Shown: positions 1 through 8,843 of the stretch, piece after piece
How the letters are laid out: every line of letters starts with the position of its first letter
Position numbering within the stretch: position 1 is the stretch's first letter
Source: Brevibacillus brevis
GTDB lineage: Bacteria > Bacillota > Bacilli > Brevibacillales > Brevibacillaceae
Direction of reading: 5' to 3'
NCBI RefSeq assembly: GCF_022026395.1
Contig: NZ_CP041767.1
Coordinates: 4,336,501 to 4,400,500 of the forward strand
DNA length: 64,000 nucleotides
The notes under the pieces: model-generated
Database searches by the model: none
What the model saw: the letters and a program-made list of their open reading frames with translations, nothing else
What the model was told of the DNA's origin: nothing
Made by a program: the position numbers and the translations under genes

Positions 1-1602
1 ATCGACATGTCGGACGATGCCCATGCCTGGATCGGTCGTGAGGACACGCTCCAGACGACGTGCTGCTTCTGGTGTTCCGTCTGCCACGATGACCATTCCA
101 GCGTGGAGGGAGTAGCCCATGCCAACGCCTCCTCCGTGATGCACAGACACCCAGCTCGCTCCGCCTACCGCATTGATCATGGCATTGAGAATTGGCCAGT
201 CTGCAACCGCGTCGCTGCCATCCTTCATCGCTTCCGTCTCACGGTTTGGCGAAGCAACAGAGCCGGAGTCCAGATGGTCACGCCCAATGACGATAGGAGC
301 CGATAGCTCGCCGCGCGCCACCATCTCATTAATGATTTGACCAAAACGCGCACGCTCGCCATAGCCTAACCAGCAAATGCGGGAAGGCAGTCCCTGGAAC
401 TGAATGCGCTCCTGTGCCATGCGAATCCAGTTGCACAGATGCGTGTTATAGGAAAACTCGCGCAGGATGACTTCGTCTGTCTTGTAAATATCCTCCGGAT
501 CGCCGGATAGCGCTACCCAACGGAACGGCCCCTTGCCCTCACAAAACTGCGGACGGATGTAGGCTGGCACAAAGCCAGGGAAACGGAACGCGTCCTCCAC
601 ACCCTCGTTTTTTGCCACCTGCCTGATGTTATTGCCATAGTCGAAAGTGACTGCTCCTTTTTCCTGCATGGCGAGCATCGCGCGAACGTGTTCAGCAATA
701 CTTGCTTTTGCGTGAGATTCGTATGCTTTCGGATCGCGCGCCCGCAGTTCAGCTGCTTCCTCCAGTGACATACCGATGGGAATGTAGCCATTGAGTGGAT
801 CATGCGAGGAGGTCTGGTCCGTCAGCACATCCGGGATAAAGTCGCGAGCCAGCATGGCATTCAGCACTTCGGGTGCATTGCCCAACAAACCGATGGAAAT
901 GCCTTTTTTGTCGCGTTTCGCGTCTTCCGCCAAACGGATCGCTTCATCCAGACTCTCTGTCATCACATCCAGGTATTTTGTGTCCAGTCTGCGTTGGATA
1001 CGAGTCGGGTCCACCTCGATATTGATGCTCACACCGCCATTGAGTGATACGGCTAACGGTTGCGCCCCACCCATGCCGCCCAAGCCTGCTGTGACGGTAA
1101 TGGTTCCGGTCAGCGTTCCTTCAAAATGCTGGCGTGCCAGTTCTGCAAAGGTCTCATACGTTCCTTGTACGATGCCCTGGCTGCCAATGTAAATCCAGCT
1201 TCCCGCTGTCATTTGTCCGTACATCATCAAACCCTTTTTGTCCAGCTCGTGGAAATGCTCCCAATTCGCCCAGGCAGGCACCAGGTTCGAGTTTGCCAGC
1301 AGCACACGCGGCGCATCGGTATGCGATTTGAATACAGCAACTGGCTTGCCAGACTGGATGAGAAGTGTTTCATCGCTCTCCAACGTTTGCAATGTTTTGA
1401 CAATTGCATCGAAGCATTCCCAGTTCCGCGCCGCCTTGCCAATTCCGCCGTATACGACCAGATCCTCTGTACGCTCCGCTACATCGGGATTGAGGTTGTT
1501 CAAAAGCATGCGCAGCGCAGCTTCCTGCACCCATCCCTTTGTATGTAATTGGGTACCTGAAAAGGCTTGGATCAATTGCTCAACGGATTGTGTCGTCGTC
1601 AT
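1..1602 (-). CDS. hutU: Urocanate hydratase, C-terminus cut by window edge
   Basis: Urocanate hydratase converts urocanate to imidazolone propionate in histidine degradation, using NAD+ as an electrophilic cofactor in the cytoplasm. The visible 534 codons read open from the start to the left edge and carry typical family stretches such as [45 protein letters not shown] and, near the end, the Gly-rich [11 protein letters not shown] segment. Family members are about 550 residues, so roughly 20 residues lie outside the window. Two adjacent ATGs (1605 and 1602) follow an AGGTGG ribosome binding site; 1602 has the better spacing. No other hut gene lies on the visible side, and a terminator sits upstream, so hutU probably begins its own transcript. 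Confidence 0.95.
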   Translation of the reverse strand, partial: MTTTQSVEQLIQAFSGTQLHTKGWVQEAALRMLLNNLNPDVAERTEDLVVYGGIGKAARNWECFDAIVKTLQTLESDETLLIQSGKPVAVFKSHTDAPRVLLANSNLVPAWANWEHFHELDKKGLMMYGQMTAGSWIYIGSQGIVQGTYETFAELARQHFEGTLTGTITVTAGLGGMGGAQPLAVSLNGGVSINIEVDPTRIQRRLDTKYLDVMTESLDEAIRLAEDAKRDKKGISIGLLGNAPEVLNAMLARDFIPDVLTDQTSSHDPLNGYIPIGMSLEEAAELRARDPKAYESHAKASIAEHVRAMLAMQEKGAVTFDYGNNIRQVAKNEGVEDAFRFPGFVPAYIRPQFCEGKGPFRWVALSGDPEDIYKTDEVILREFSYNTHLCNWIRMAQERIQFQGLPSRICWLGYGERARFGQIINEMVARGELSAPIVIGRDHLDSGSVASPNRETEAMKDGSDAVADWPILNAMINAVGGASWVSVHHGGGVGMGYSLHAGMVIVADGTPEAARRLERVLTTDPGMGIVRHVD

Positions 1603-1667
1603 CATTTCCACCTGCTTTTCTAAAAGGATGTACTTCTTAGCTCCATTGTAAAAAAGCAAGGAAAGAC

Positions 1668-1698
1668 AAAAAAGGCACCGCGCTTTCGATTTGGTGCC
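1668..1698 (-). terminator. Rho-independent terminator of the AraC-type regulator
   Basis: On the minus strand a GGCACC/GGTGCC stem is followed at once by six T residues. It lies about 70 bases beyond the stop of the response regulator gene and separates it from hutU. Confidence 0.75.
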
Positions 1699-1765
1699 TC
1701 TATTTTCGATTCAGTTGCAACCGCATTCATGGTTTGACGAAAAAATCTGTCTTTTCTTTCGATTT

Positions 1766-3262
1766 CTATCTTTTCTTCTGATTTCGTAACAAACGTGGAG
1801 TTGTCCCTGTCTTTTCCTTAAAAATTTTACTGAAATAATTGGCGTTAATGAATCCACATCGCTCTGCTACCTCTTGAACAGACATCGATGTTTCAAGAAG
1901 CAATCGACGTGCCTCTTTTACCCGCAACGAAGTGAGTATTTGGCGAAAAGAGCTTCCTTGCTTTTGCGCGAGCAGCGTACTGAAATAGGAAGGGCTACGG
2001 TCGATATAGCGTGCAACCTCCTCCAGACGCAGTGCCGGATCGGTATAGCGGCCTTCTATATAACGAATCGCCTGTTCCACGACATCGACACGGGACTCGT
2101 CGATGGGATGGTGAGCAGCATCCAGAAGCTGATTGATAAACAGCAGCAGTTCCACTACGATCCGATACAAGATCGGCGAGTACAGAATCGTTTCGAAAAC
2201 CCGGTGATACTCCTCTTCCAAAGGTCCAGAGTCAAGACCACGTGATATCATGTAGCGTCTGACTTGGGCCAAAATACTCGTCAGCCGAATACGCAACAGC
2301 CCGGGCTCTGGATAGGGCTCTTCCTTGTAAAAAAAGTGTGTATACAGCCACTGCTTCAACTCTTCCCGATTGCCTTCATCCAGCATTTCTACCCACGTGC
2401 GCTGTTCGGCGGGGGTCAAAAATGGGTCAATCATCGTCCAATTCACGCGATTGTTCACGACCGTCACTTGCCGATATCCTTTAAAAAAGCGGACTTGCAG
2501 GGCTTGGCTCGCATCCGCATAATTTTCGTTCAAGCTCCGCTCATGGTTGCTTGGGTCATACATGACCAAAAAGAGCGGCGCGTCATTATTTGCTTCCCAG
2601 TCCATCAGCAGACGCTTGCCCATTTGGTGGAGCGTAGAAGGCGATACCACAGCATCCATTGGAAAAACCCCCACAATGGTCTCCCCTAACGGCAAAAGAG
2701 CGGGTTTGTCGCGAAACGGATATTCTTCAAAAAAGCGCAGCAGCTCGGGGTGGCGCTTCGGATCCTCCAATTGAGCCAGCATGAGCGAATAAGACTTGGC
2801 TTGAACATGCCCGGGGAAAAACAGGTCAAGATACGAGACATCCCTGTCATGGTCCGATCCTGTTCTCTTCTCTTCGTTCACTCGCTTCCGATCCAAGCGC
2901 TCCTGGCAGCATCTCGTCAGGATTCTCCTGATGTATTCCGGTGTCTGTGGCTTCAGCCATAGATCGCGGGCAAAAAGTCCAATTCCCTGCATCGCGCGCT
3001 CGAACGTGGCTTCTGATGTGGTCACCACAACGGTCGGACGATACTGCTCCACCAGGAGCTTCAGCCGATCCCACTCCCCGCGCCCGATCATGTCCAGTTC
3101 AATACAGAGCACTTCCGGTGTATGCGCTTCCATCATTTCGAAAACGTCTTCCATGGTCCCGGCACTATACACCTTGTCATACGGAATGGCATAGCTGTTG
3201 ACGAGCCATCCGATCCCAATTCGTTCGTTCTGGTCCCGATCCGCTATCAAAATGCTGAGCAT
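1766..3262 (-). CDS. Orphan response regulator with AraC-type DNA-binding domain (YesN-like)
   Basis: The 498-residue protein starts with a receiver domain (about 1-120) whose acceptor is probably Asp57 in CIELDMIG, with Asp8 and Asp10 in the acidic pocket and Lys102 in LWLKP. A long unassigned middle region follows, and a C-terminal AraC/XylS double helix-turn-helix (about 395-498) ends in the usual VQEVAERCGFINANYFSKIF stretch. Such proteins normally pair with an integral-membrane histidine kinase and control sugar uptake or cell-wall genes, but no kinase gene is adjacent. The ATG at 3262 has a good site (AAGGAGGA) just upstream. The target genes cannot be told from the sequence. Confidence 0.85.
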   Translation of the reverse strand: MLSILIADRDQNERIGIGWLVNSYAIPYDKVYSAGTMEDVFEMMEAHTPEVLCIELDMIGRGEWDRLKLLVEQYRPTVVVTTSEATFERAMQGIGLFARDLWLKPQTPEYIRRILTRCCQERLDRKRVNEEKRTGSDHDRDVSYLDLFFPGHVQAKSYSLMLAQLEDPKRHPELLRFFEEYPFRDKPALLPLGETIVGVFPMDAVVSPSTLHQMGKRLLMDWEANNDAPLFLVMYDPSNHERSLNENYADASQALQVRFFKGYRQVTVVNNRVNWTMIDPFLTPAEQRTWVEMLDEGNREELKQWLYTHFFYKEEPYPEPGLLRIRLTSILAQVRRYMISRGLDSGPLEEEYHRVFETILYSPILYRIVVELLLFINQLLDAAHHPIDESRVDVVEQAIRYIEGRYTDPALRLEEVARYIDRSPSYFSTLLAQKQGSSFRQILTSLRVKEARRLLLETSMSVQEVAERCGFINANYFSKIFKEKTGTTPRLLRNQKKR

Positions 3263-3314
3263 AAGCCGTCCTCCTTTTTAGAGCGATCAGAAAAGTGGGA
3301 CATCTTTCACTATG

Positions 3315-3347
3315 AAACAAAGGTTGCCCATAAATGGACAACCTTTT
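3315..3347 (-). terminator. Likely terminator of lepB
   Basis: An 8-bp AAAGGTTG/CAACCTTT stem with extra CCAT/ATGG pairing lies just beyond the lepB stop; on the minus strand it is followed by TTTGTTT, a weak T-tract. Confidence 0.55.
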
Positions 3348-3361
3348 CTCCTTCACGTTCC

Positions 3362-3919
3362 TTACTTCTTGAGAGGGTTTTCGATCATGGTTCCCATCAC
3401 ATGATCCAGCGGAATAAAGCCAATATCGCGGGAATCTGTACTGTGATTACGGTTATCTCCCATAACAAAAATATGATCGGCTGGAACCGTGATCTTTCCG
3501 TCTGCTACATATTCCATCGTTTCTTTGATATATGGTTCGTTCAATGCCTCACCGTTTCGATACACCTTGTTGTCTTTGAACTCGAGTACGTCACCTGGTC
3601 TTCCAATGACACGTTTGACATACATCGTGTGATCATCGCCTTGGCCTGTGACCAGCGACACCAAGGGATGCCCCATGATATCGTCCATCAATGTACGGTC
3701 TCGCTCTACCCTACTGTCGATCACGACAATGTCGCCGTAATCTGGCAAATAAGAAAACGTGTGTGATAGTTTAGACACATATATGCGCTGTTCGTCTTGT
3801 AAGGTTGGGTCCATGGAATGCCCATCAACCTTGAACGGTTGAAATACAAAGATTCCGAGGACAAGAGCGAAAACGACAGCAAAGGTTATCGACCGAATCC
3901 ATCCCAATACTTCTTTCAT
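3362..3919 (-). CDS. lepB: Type I signal peptidase
   Basis: This membrane-anchored serine protease removes signal peptides from secreted proteins outside the membrane. The 185-residue form starting at the ATG at 3919 (MKEVLGW) has one N-terminal membrane segment (about 8-25, FAVVFALVLGIFVF), the catalytic Ser in VDGHSMDPTL and the Lys general base in YVKRVIGRPGD, then the GDNRNHSTDSRD box. Length fits the single-span SipS/SipT class. A longer reading from 3982 has no ribosome binding site and would put a charged tail before the anchor; an AAGGAG lies 12 bases before 3919. The gene lies about 100 bases downstream of the sigma-54 activator gene on the same strand, probably by chance of position. 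Confidence 0.93.
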   Translation of the reverse strand: MKEVLGWIRSITFAVVFALVLGIFVFQPFKVDGHSMDPTLQDEQRIYVSKLSHTFSYLPDYGDIVVIDSRVERDRTLMDDIMGHPLVSLVTGQGDDHTMYVKRVIGRPGDVLEFKDNKVYRNGEALNEPYIKETMEYVADGKITVPADHIFVMGDNRNHSTDSRDIGFIPLDHVMGTMIENPLKK

Positions 3920-4020
3920 TTTCTTTTGGCACTCCTTCCTTATACCATTCTCTCTTCCTGTATCGAAACCATCATACCACATTATCCGCCCAATCCCAAA
4001 AAATCGACCGGAAGCAAAGA

Positions 4021-5802
4021 TCAGGTGAGACCGTACTCGCGCAGTTTCCGAAACAGCGTTGCCCGGCTTATGCCTAATAGCGCAGCTGCTTCTTCTTTTC
4101 GTCCGTTTCTATCCCGAATTTGTTGCATCGCGGTATCAATTGCTGCTCGTTCCAGCTCTTTCAGCGTAAGCCCTTGCTTTTGCCAGTCGAATGACCCCTG
4201 ATTTTCTTTTACGAAATGTGGGGAAGATTCACGCAGCATTCCCGTTCGAATGGGCAAGCTCGCAGGCTGGACCCAAGGGCTTGCTTCCATATTGACCGCG
4301 TACTCGATTACATTTTCCAGCTCTCGGACATTTCCTCTCCAGCCGTGATGAAACAGGACGTTTTGCGTTTCCTGGGAAAAGCCGAGCAGCTTCTTCCCCG
4401 CTCTATTCGCATGCGCCAAAAGGATATCGTTCGCCAAAGGCAGTATATCCTCTCTGCGTTCTCGCAGCGAGGGCAAGTGGATGGGAATTACATGCAAACG
4501 ATAGTACAGGTCCAACCGAAACAACCCTGCGTCTACTCGCTCCTGCAAATCCAGATGGGTCGCTGCAATGATCCTCGCCGCTAAGCGTATAGGCTTGCCG
4601 TTTCCTCCGATTCGGTACAGTTCCTTTTCTTGCAACACGCGCAACAGCTTGCTCTGCAGAGGCATGGGCATATCCCCGATTTCATCGAGGAACAGTGTGC
4701 CTTTTCCCGCGACCTCAAACAAGCCCGGTTTTCCACCCTTTCGCGCTCCTGTGAATGAGCCTTCCTCGTAACCGAACAACTCGCTTTCCATCAAATGCTC
4801 AGGGATTGCTGCGCAATTAATCGAAAGGAACGGCTCGTCACGACGCGGGCTTGCCTGATGAATGGCTTTGGCAAAGAGCTCCTTTCCGGTTCCACTTTCA
4901 CCTTGGAGCAGGACAGTCGAATCACTGGCTGCCACACGTCTTGCCACTTCCTTTGCCTGCACAATGGCAGGACTGTTTCCACCGATCATCCGAAAAGGGT
5001 CGGGCTCCGAATATCCACTCACCTGCCTTGCGATTTGCACGACTTCCTGTACATCATCAAGCGTAATCACCCATTCTTTGACCGTTCCTTCCAGTAGAAT
5101 GGGCTTGATGGCAAACAAAAAGGTCTTGTCTTCCTGCCCGATGGACAAAACGACCTGCTTTGGCGCAGATTGCCCAGCATCTGCACGGCGAATGGCATCT
5201 ATCCATTCTGCCGTCTGACTGTCGTCGTGATCGAGCTGCAAATATTGACGGGCACGCTGGTTCGCTTGCATGATCCGATTGTCTTGATCGACGAGAAACA
5301 TAGCCTTGTCCATTTCATCCATAACGACACGCAGCTTTTCTACCGTATGCAACTGCTCGACGTACAAGCAATGCTCTTTTAACTTAATGGCGATCAGCTC
5401 AGCCATTTTTTGCAAATAGGTCAATATCGCATCCACATCTGCAAACAACCGCTCGCGTTGCTCCTCATCGAAAGCGAGCAAGCCGATCACACCTATGTTT
5501 TCATTATCTAAATGAATCGGGCAACAAATCTCTCCCGTCTCCCTGCAATTTCCATAATGCATACAAGGACGGCACCGCTCATCCTGCCCGGGATGCATGA
5601 TCACAACAGGATGCCCGGCGAGCAACGACTCCCGGTAGATATGATCCTCTCCTGCCATCGTTCGCAAAACGCCAGCCTCATTCTTCCCCGTCCCTGCGAT
5701 CCGCAAAAACTGACTGTCCGCAATCTCTACTTCTACGCGCAGAACCGATGCAACAGCCGAAGCAATCTGTTGCACACTTTCTTGAATATCTCGCAAGGGC
5801 AT
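4021..5802 (-). CDS. Sigma-54-dependent enhancer-binding activator, cysteine-rich sensor domain
   Basis: The 593-residue protein has a GAF-like N-terminal sensor region with a cysteine cluster (Cys77, 80, 86, 93, 94; CRPCMHYGNC then EICCPI), a PAS-like part (about 150-250), an AAA+ domain with Walker A GESGTGKE and the sigma-54 contact loop in the variant form GSFTGA, and a C-terminal Fis-type helix-turn-helix (RNGRKEEAAALLGISRATLF). Start 5802 is chosen because GGGAGGGG lies 7 bases upstream; a longer frame from 5832 has no such site. It lies 74 bases behind the M20 hydrolase gene, in line with dpaL and M20, and is the obvious activator of the -24/-12 promoter ahead of dpaL. The inducer is unknown; the Cys cluster could bind metal or sense redox state. 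Confidence 0.88.
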   Translation of the reverse strand: MPLRDIQESVQQIASAVASVLRVEVEIADSQFLRIAGTGKNEAGVLRTMAGEDHIYRESLLAGHPVVIMHPGQDERCRPCMHYGNCRETGEICCPIHLDNENIGVIGLLAFDEEQRERLFADVDAILTYLQKMAELIAIKLKEHCLYVEQLHTVEKLRVVMDEMDKAMFLVDQDNRIMQANQRARQYLQLDHDDSQTAEWIDAIRRADAGQSAPKQVVLSIGQEDKTFLFAIKPILLEGTVKEWVITLDDVQEVVQIARQVSGYSEPDPFRMIGGNSPAIVQAKEVARRVAASDSTVLLQGESGTGKELFAKAIHQASPRRDEPFLSINCAAIPEHLMESELFGYEEGSFTGARKGGKPGLFEVAGKGTLFLDEIGDMPMPLQSKLLRVLQEKELYRIGGNGKPIRLAARIIAATHLDLQERVDAGLFRLDLYYRLHVIPIHLPSLRERREDILPLANDILLAHANRAGKKLLGFSQETQNVLFHHGWRGNVRELENVIEYAVNMEASPWVQPASLPIRTGMLRESSPHFVKENQGSFDWQKQGLTLKELERAAIDTAMQQIRDRNGRKEEAAALLGISRATLFRKLREYGLT

Positions 5803-5876
5803 CTGGCTTCCCCTCCCGTCAATCTCTTGCATCCATTATAACGCATCACAGGAGAAGCCAGCCCTCTATGCAATTT

Positions 5877-7037
5877 TTACCGGCAAAAATCGCAAATTGT
5901 CTCCACCAAGATGGCACTCATGTCTACCAAGCTATCCACCTCTACATATTCGACTGCCGCATGCAGCCCAGCTCCCACTGGTCCAAACAAAACTGTAGGG
6001 ATTCCCGCTTCCTGCAACAATGCTGCGTCCGTCCAACCCGAGAATCCGCACACTTCGGGTGTTTTTCCCGTCACACTCTTACACGCTCCCTGAAGGGCTA
6101 TATAAACAGGCTCATCTAACCCGACTTCAAACGGCTCCCGCAAAAATGACAGCTCGGCGCTTGCTTGGAACGTCTCATCTTCTGCGCGCAGCTTCTGAAG
6201 TAATGCTTCTATTTCATTGGCAATGTCTGCCTCTGTCTCGCCCGGCAACGTCCTTCTCTCCCAGTCGATCCGGCAATAGTTTGGATAGGTGGACAGCTCC
6301 GTTCCTCCTTGAATGAGTGATGCATGGACAGATGCCGCACCGAGAATCGGATGAGCGGGACCTTGAGCCAACCTGTCCGAGAGGCGCTCCAGCTCTTGCA
6401 GGACTCTGCCCGCCCGAACGATTGCATCAATCCCTTCTGATGGACGGCTTCCGTGAGCTGCCTTGCCCAGCACCTCGCATTTGACCCAGGCAAAACCTCT
6501 GTGTACGACACCAATCGCCAGATCGGAAGGCTCGCAGCATATCGCTGCATCTGCTTTGTACGCCTTTACCAACTCCTCCGTGCCGATGCTTTTATACTCC
6601 TCGTCAGCGACAAAAGTCAAAATGACATCTCCTGCCATTGGAACCTTTGCTCGTGCGATCGCCTCTACTGCGGCAATCATGGCCCCCAGACTGCCCTTCA
6701 TGTCCTGACTGCCTCTGCCGAAAATTTTGTTGTCCACAAGGGTAGGCTCAAACGGCGGAATCTCCATACGCTTGGCGCTTACCGTATCCATATGTCCATT
6801 TAGCATCAAGGATTTGCCGCCGCCCGTTCCCCGTAGGATCCCGACGACATTGACCGCTGTGTCGCTAATAGGCGTGACGCGAACCTCCAGTCCAGCCGCC
6901 TCCAAACGCTCTCGAATAAAAGCGGCGATCGCTTTTTCGCCTGGGCCATCCTCGTCCAGGTATGGATTCACCGAATCAATGCGTATCAAATCCTGTACGA
7001 ATGAAATCAGTTCATCTCGATTGATCGTCACGTTCAT
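5877..7037 (-). CDS. M20 family metallohydrolase (ArgE/DapE/YgeY-like)
   Basis: The 386-residue protein is a two-domain M20 zinc hydrolase that would cleave an N-acyl or peptide-like amide. Visible ligands and catalytic residues are His82 and Asp84 (NGHMDTV), Asp112 (GSQDMKGS) and the Glu pair in VADEE (about 146-147). The start ATG at 7037 overlaps the dpaL stop as ATGA, showing tight coupling with that gene. In Escherichia coli the neighbours ygeX (diaminopropionate ammonia-lyase) and ygeY (M20 hydrolase) are similarly linked, so the enzyme may release or process a 2,3-diaminopropionate derivative. The substrate is an inference from context only. Confidence 0.85.
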   Translation of the reverse strand: MNVTINRDELISFVQDLIRIDSVNPYLDEDGPGEKAIAAFIRERLEAAGLEVRVTPISDTAVNVVGILRGTGGGKSLMLNGHMDTVSAKRMEIPPFEPTLVDNKIFGRGSQDMKGSLGAMIAAVEAIARAKVPMAGDVILTFVADEEYKSIGTEELVKAYKADAAICCEPSDLAIGVVHRGFAWVKCEVLGKAAHGSRPSEGIDAIVRAGRVLQELERLSDRLAQGPAHPILGAASVHASLIQGGTELSTYPNYCRIDWERRTLPGETEADIANEIEALLQKLRAEDETFQASAELSFLREPFEVGLDEPVYIALQGACKSVTGKTPEVCGFSGWTDAALLQEAGIPTVLFGPVGAGLHAAVEYVEVDSLVDMSAILVETICDFCR

Positions 7038-8278
7038 TTTGTCAGACCCTCCTCTTCCCGGCATGCGCCCTCCCAGATGATGCGTTTGTAGATATCCCGA
7101 TCCGTGTCACCCTCCGTACTAAAGCATAAAACAACGGAATTTTCATCTAAGCCGAGCTGCTCACGCTGTTGATGATACATTGGCTTGCTCATCAAGGCAG
7201 CGAGTAGCCCTACCCCGACTGCTCCACTTTCCCCGCTTACAATAGAAGGGTCGGTTCCAATCGGTGCCGCAAGTATACGCATGCCGTTTGCAGCCACATA
7301 ATCGGCACAGCTAACGAAGAAGTCCGCATGCTCCTGCAAGATCTCCCATGCCATCGGATTCGGCTCGCCACATGCCAGACCTGCCATGATGGTTCCTAGC
7401 TCTCCCGTAGCAGTATGTGGCTGTCCGTCGTTCTCTTCTGCTGAGAGGACCATGCAATTGGCGCTATGTGGCTCTACGATCACGGTTGTTAGGTCTTTGT
7501 TTACTTGCGCCGCTACGAAATGTCCCAAGACTGCGGCAGCCATGGAACCGACACCAGCCTGCAAGAAAAGATGCGTCGGCTGTTTGGCGTCAGTAAGGGC
7601 TGAGAGTTGTTCCATAGCCTCTGCTGCCATTGTCGTATAGCCCTGCATAATCCACATGGGAATAGTCGTGTAGCCTTCCCATGCTGTATCTTGAATCACT
7701 TGCCAACCACGTTCTTTGGCCATTTGTTCTGAGAGTCGCACGGCTTCATCGTAGTTTCCATGGATCACGTGAGCTTCTGCGCCGGCCTCGCGTATCGCAT
7801 CTACCCGTTGCTGGGTGGAGCCTTTGGGCAAATAAACAACGGCATGTTGTCCGAGCGCCTTCGCAGCCCATGCAACGGCCCGTCCGTGATTGCCATCTGT
7901 TGCAGTGACGAAGGTGACTTCTCCAATTCGCTCTTTCACTTCTTGGGAGCACAGTGCTTCAAAAGTCATGTCTTCTGTCGATTTCCCCAGCTTCTCGCAC
8001 AAAAAACGCGCCATCGCGTAAGAAGCTCCCAAAACCTTAAAAGCATTGAGACCAAATCGCTCGGACTCATCTTTTACAAGTACCTGTCCTACCCCCAGCT
8101 CACGTGCCAGTGCAGGCAATGTAACAAGGGGAGTTGGCTCGTAGTTTGCGAGAGATTGGTGAAAAGCTTTGGCAAAACGGGATTCTATTGTGGTCAAATA
8201 GGTAGGAATGCGAGAACTCTCGCTATTTTTTCTCTTATTTTTTACGACGTAGATTGGTGGTTGATTACGTTTATCCAT
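7034..8278 (-). CDS. dpaL: Diaminopropionate ammonia-lyase
   Basis: This PLP enzyme splits 2,3-diaminopropionate into pyruvate and two ammonia molecules. The 414-residue protein has the fold-type II features of the YgeX family: PLP Lys81 in LNAFKVLGASYAM, the TATDGNHGRAVAWAA segment and the glycine-rich QAGVGSMAAAV loop. It is the first gene of the unit dpaL-M20-activator and is preceded by a good sigma-54 promoter. The start ATG at 8278 follows GGAGGTACACATCAA. Length and order of motifs fit the family well; threonine dehydratase-like enzymes are the alternative, but the N-terminal region matches DpaL better. Confidence 0.9.
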   Translation of the reverse strand: MDKRNQPPIYVVKNKRKNSESSRIPTYLTTIESRFAKAFHQSLANYEPTPLVTLPALARELGVGQVLVKDESERFGLNAFKVLGASYAMARFLCEKLGKSTEDMTFEALCSQEVKERIGEVTFVTATDGNHGRAVAWAAKALGQHAVVYLPKGSTQQRVDAIREAGAEAHVIHGNYDEAVRLSEQMAKERGWQVIQDTAWEGYTTIPMWIMQGYTTMAAEAMEQLSALTDAKQPTHLFLQAGVGSMAAAVLGHFVAAQVNKDLTTVIVEPHSANCMVLSAEENDGQPHTATGELGTIMAGLACGEPNPMAWEILQEHADFFVSCADYVAANGMRILAAPIGTDPSIVSGESGAVGVGLLAALMSKPMYHQQREQLGLDENSVVLCFSTEGDTDRDIYKRIIWEGACREEEGLTK

Positions 8279-8320
8279 TTGATGTGTACCTCCTCCGTTG
8301 GTTTCATCCTGAATGATAGA

Positions 8321-8335
8321 GCAAGGATCGTGCCA
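8321..8335 (-). promoter_or_regulatory. Sigma-54 (-24/-12) promoter of the dpaL operon
   Basis: On the minus strand the sequence TGGCACGATCCTTGC matches the sigma-54 consensus TGGCAC-N5-TTGC exactly. It lies 43 bases ahead of the dpaL start, which places transcription start near 8310. The activator gene at the end of the same operon fits this promoter type. Confidence 0.92.
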
Positions 8336-8376
8336 ACGGTGGGAGGCGTGGGTGGCTTATTGTTTTGGTGGGAATC

Positions 8377-8412
8377 GTATCATAATGAGATGAAATCGTA
8401 TCATTTTGATAC
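8377..8412 (-). promoter_or_regulatory. Tandem activator sites upstream of the sigma-54 promoter
   Basis: A perfect palindrome GTATCATTTTGATAC (8398-8412) is preceded by a degenerate copy GTATCATAATGAGAT (8377-8391). Centres are 21 bp apart, two helical turns, at about -74 and -95 from the predicted start. This is where an enhancer-binding protein would sit, and the activator encoded at 4021-5802 is the natural candidate. Confidence 0.7.
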
Positions 8413-8576
8413 TTTTAGTCTTTTTTTGAGACTTTTTATCCCGACTGCTGTGGTGGGAGGAAACAGAAGAAAACGCTCCAGCTTCTTGGGTCACCAGGAT
8501 CTTCGCTTATTTCTCCTGTTTCCTTGCGAGCGGATGTAGTTTCAAGTGGCTTTTAAAGATTGAGAATCATTGGACA

Positions 8577-8715
8577 GCTTCGCAGTGATTTGCGGACAAC
8601 AGAAATGCAACGTGCCCACGCTACGAAGCGGCTACCACTTTTGCATTTCCCCGCAAATCGCTGCGGAGCGGACAGTCCCCACTTCCCAGCAGGACGTAGC
8701 CCGGAGCGTAGACTG
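8577..8715. repeat. Structured intergenic element (long interrupted hairpin)
   Basis: The gene-free stretch 8413-8843 holds no convincing ORF. Its centre contains a 15-bp stem (8581-8595 with 8651-8665, one G-T pair) that extends outwards through GCTT/GAGC and inwards, after a short bulge, through GAAATGCAA/TTGCATTTC (8602-8610 with 8641-8649). A second small stem pairs CAGTC (8673-8677) with GACTG (8711-8715). The segment GGACAGTCCCCACTTCC (8670-8686) recurs almost unchanged in another intergenic element at 59833-59848. It may be a dispersed palindromic repeat or a structured RNA. Confidence 0.6.
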
Positions 8716-8843
8716 GAAATATTCTTCTCTCCACTACAGCAACTACAAAATCAACTTGGCTTTCTATGCTATATTTTTATTAAGCTCCAAGGTATTGAGA
8801 TGTATTGATACATAGCGCAGAAGTCAGGAGTTAAGAAGGAAGG

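Noticed and set aside
7760-8539. 259-codon plus-strand frame over the dpaL start and promoter region
   Set aside because: It covers the dpaL coding region and the sigma-54 promoter, has no ribosome binding site and no recognisable domain.
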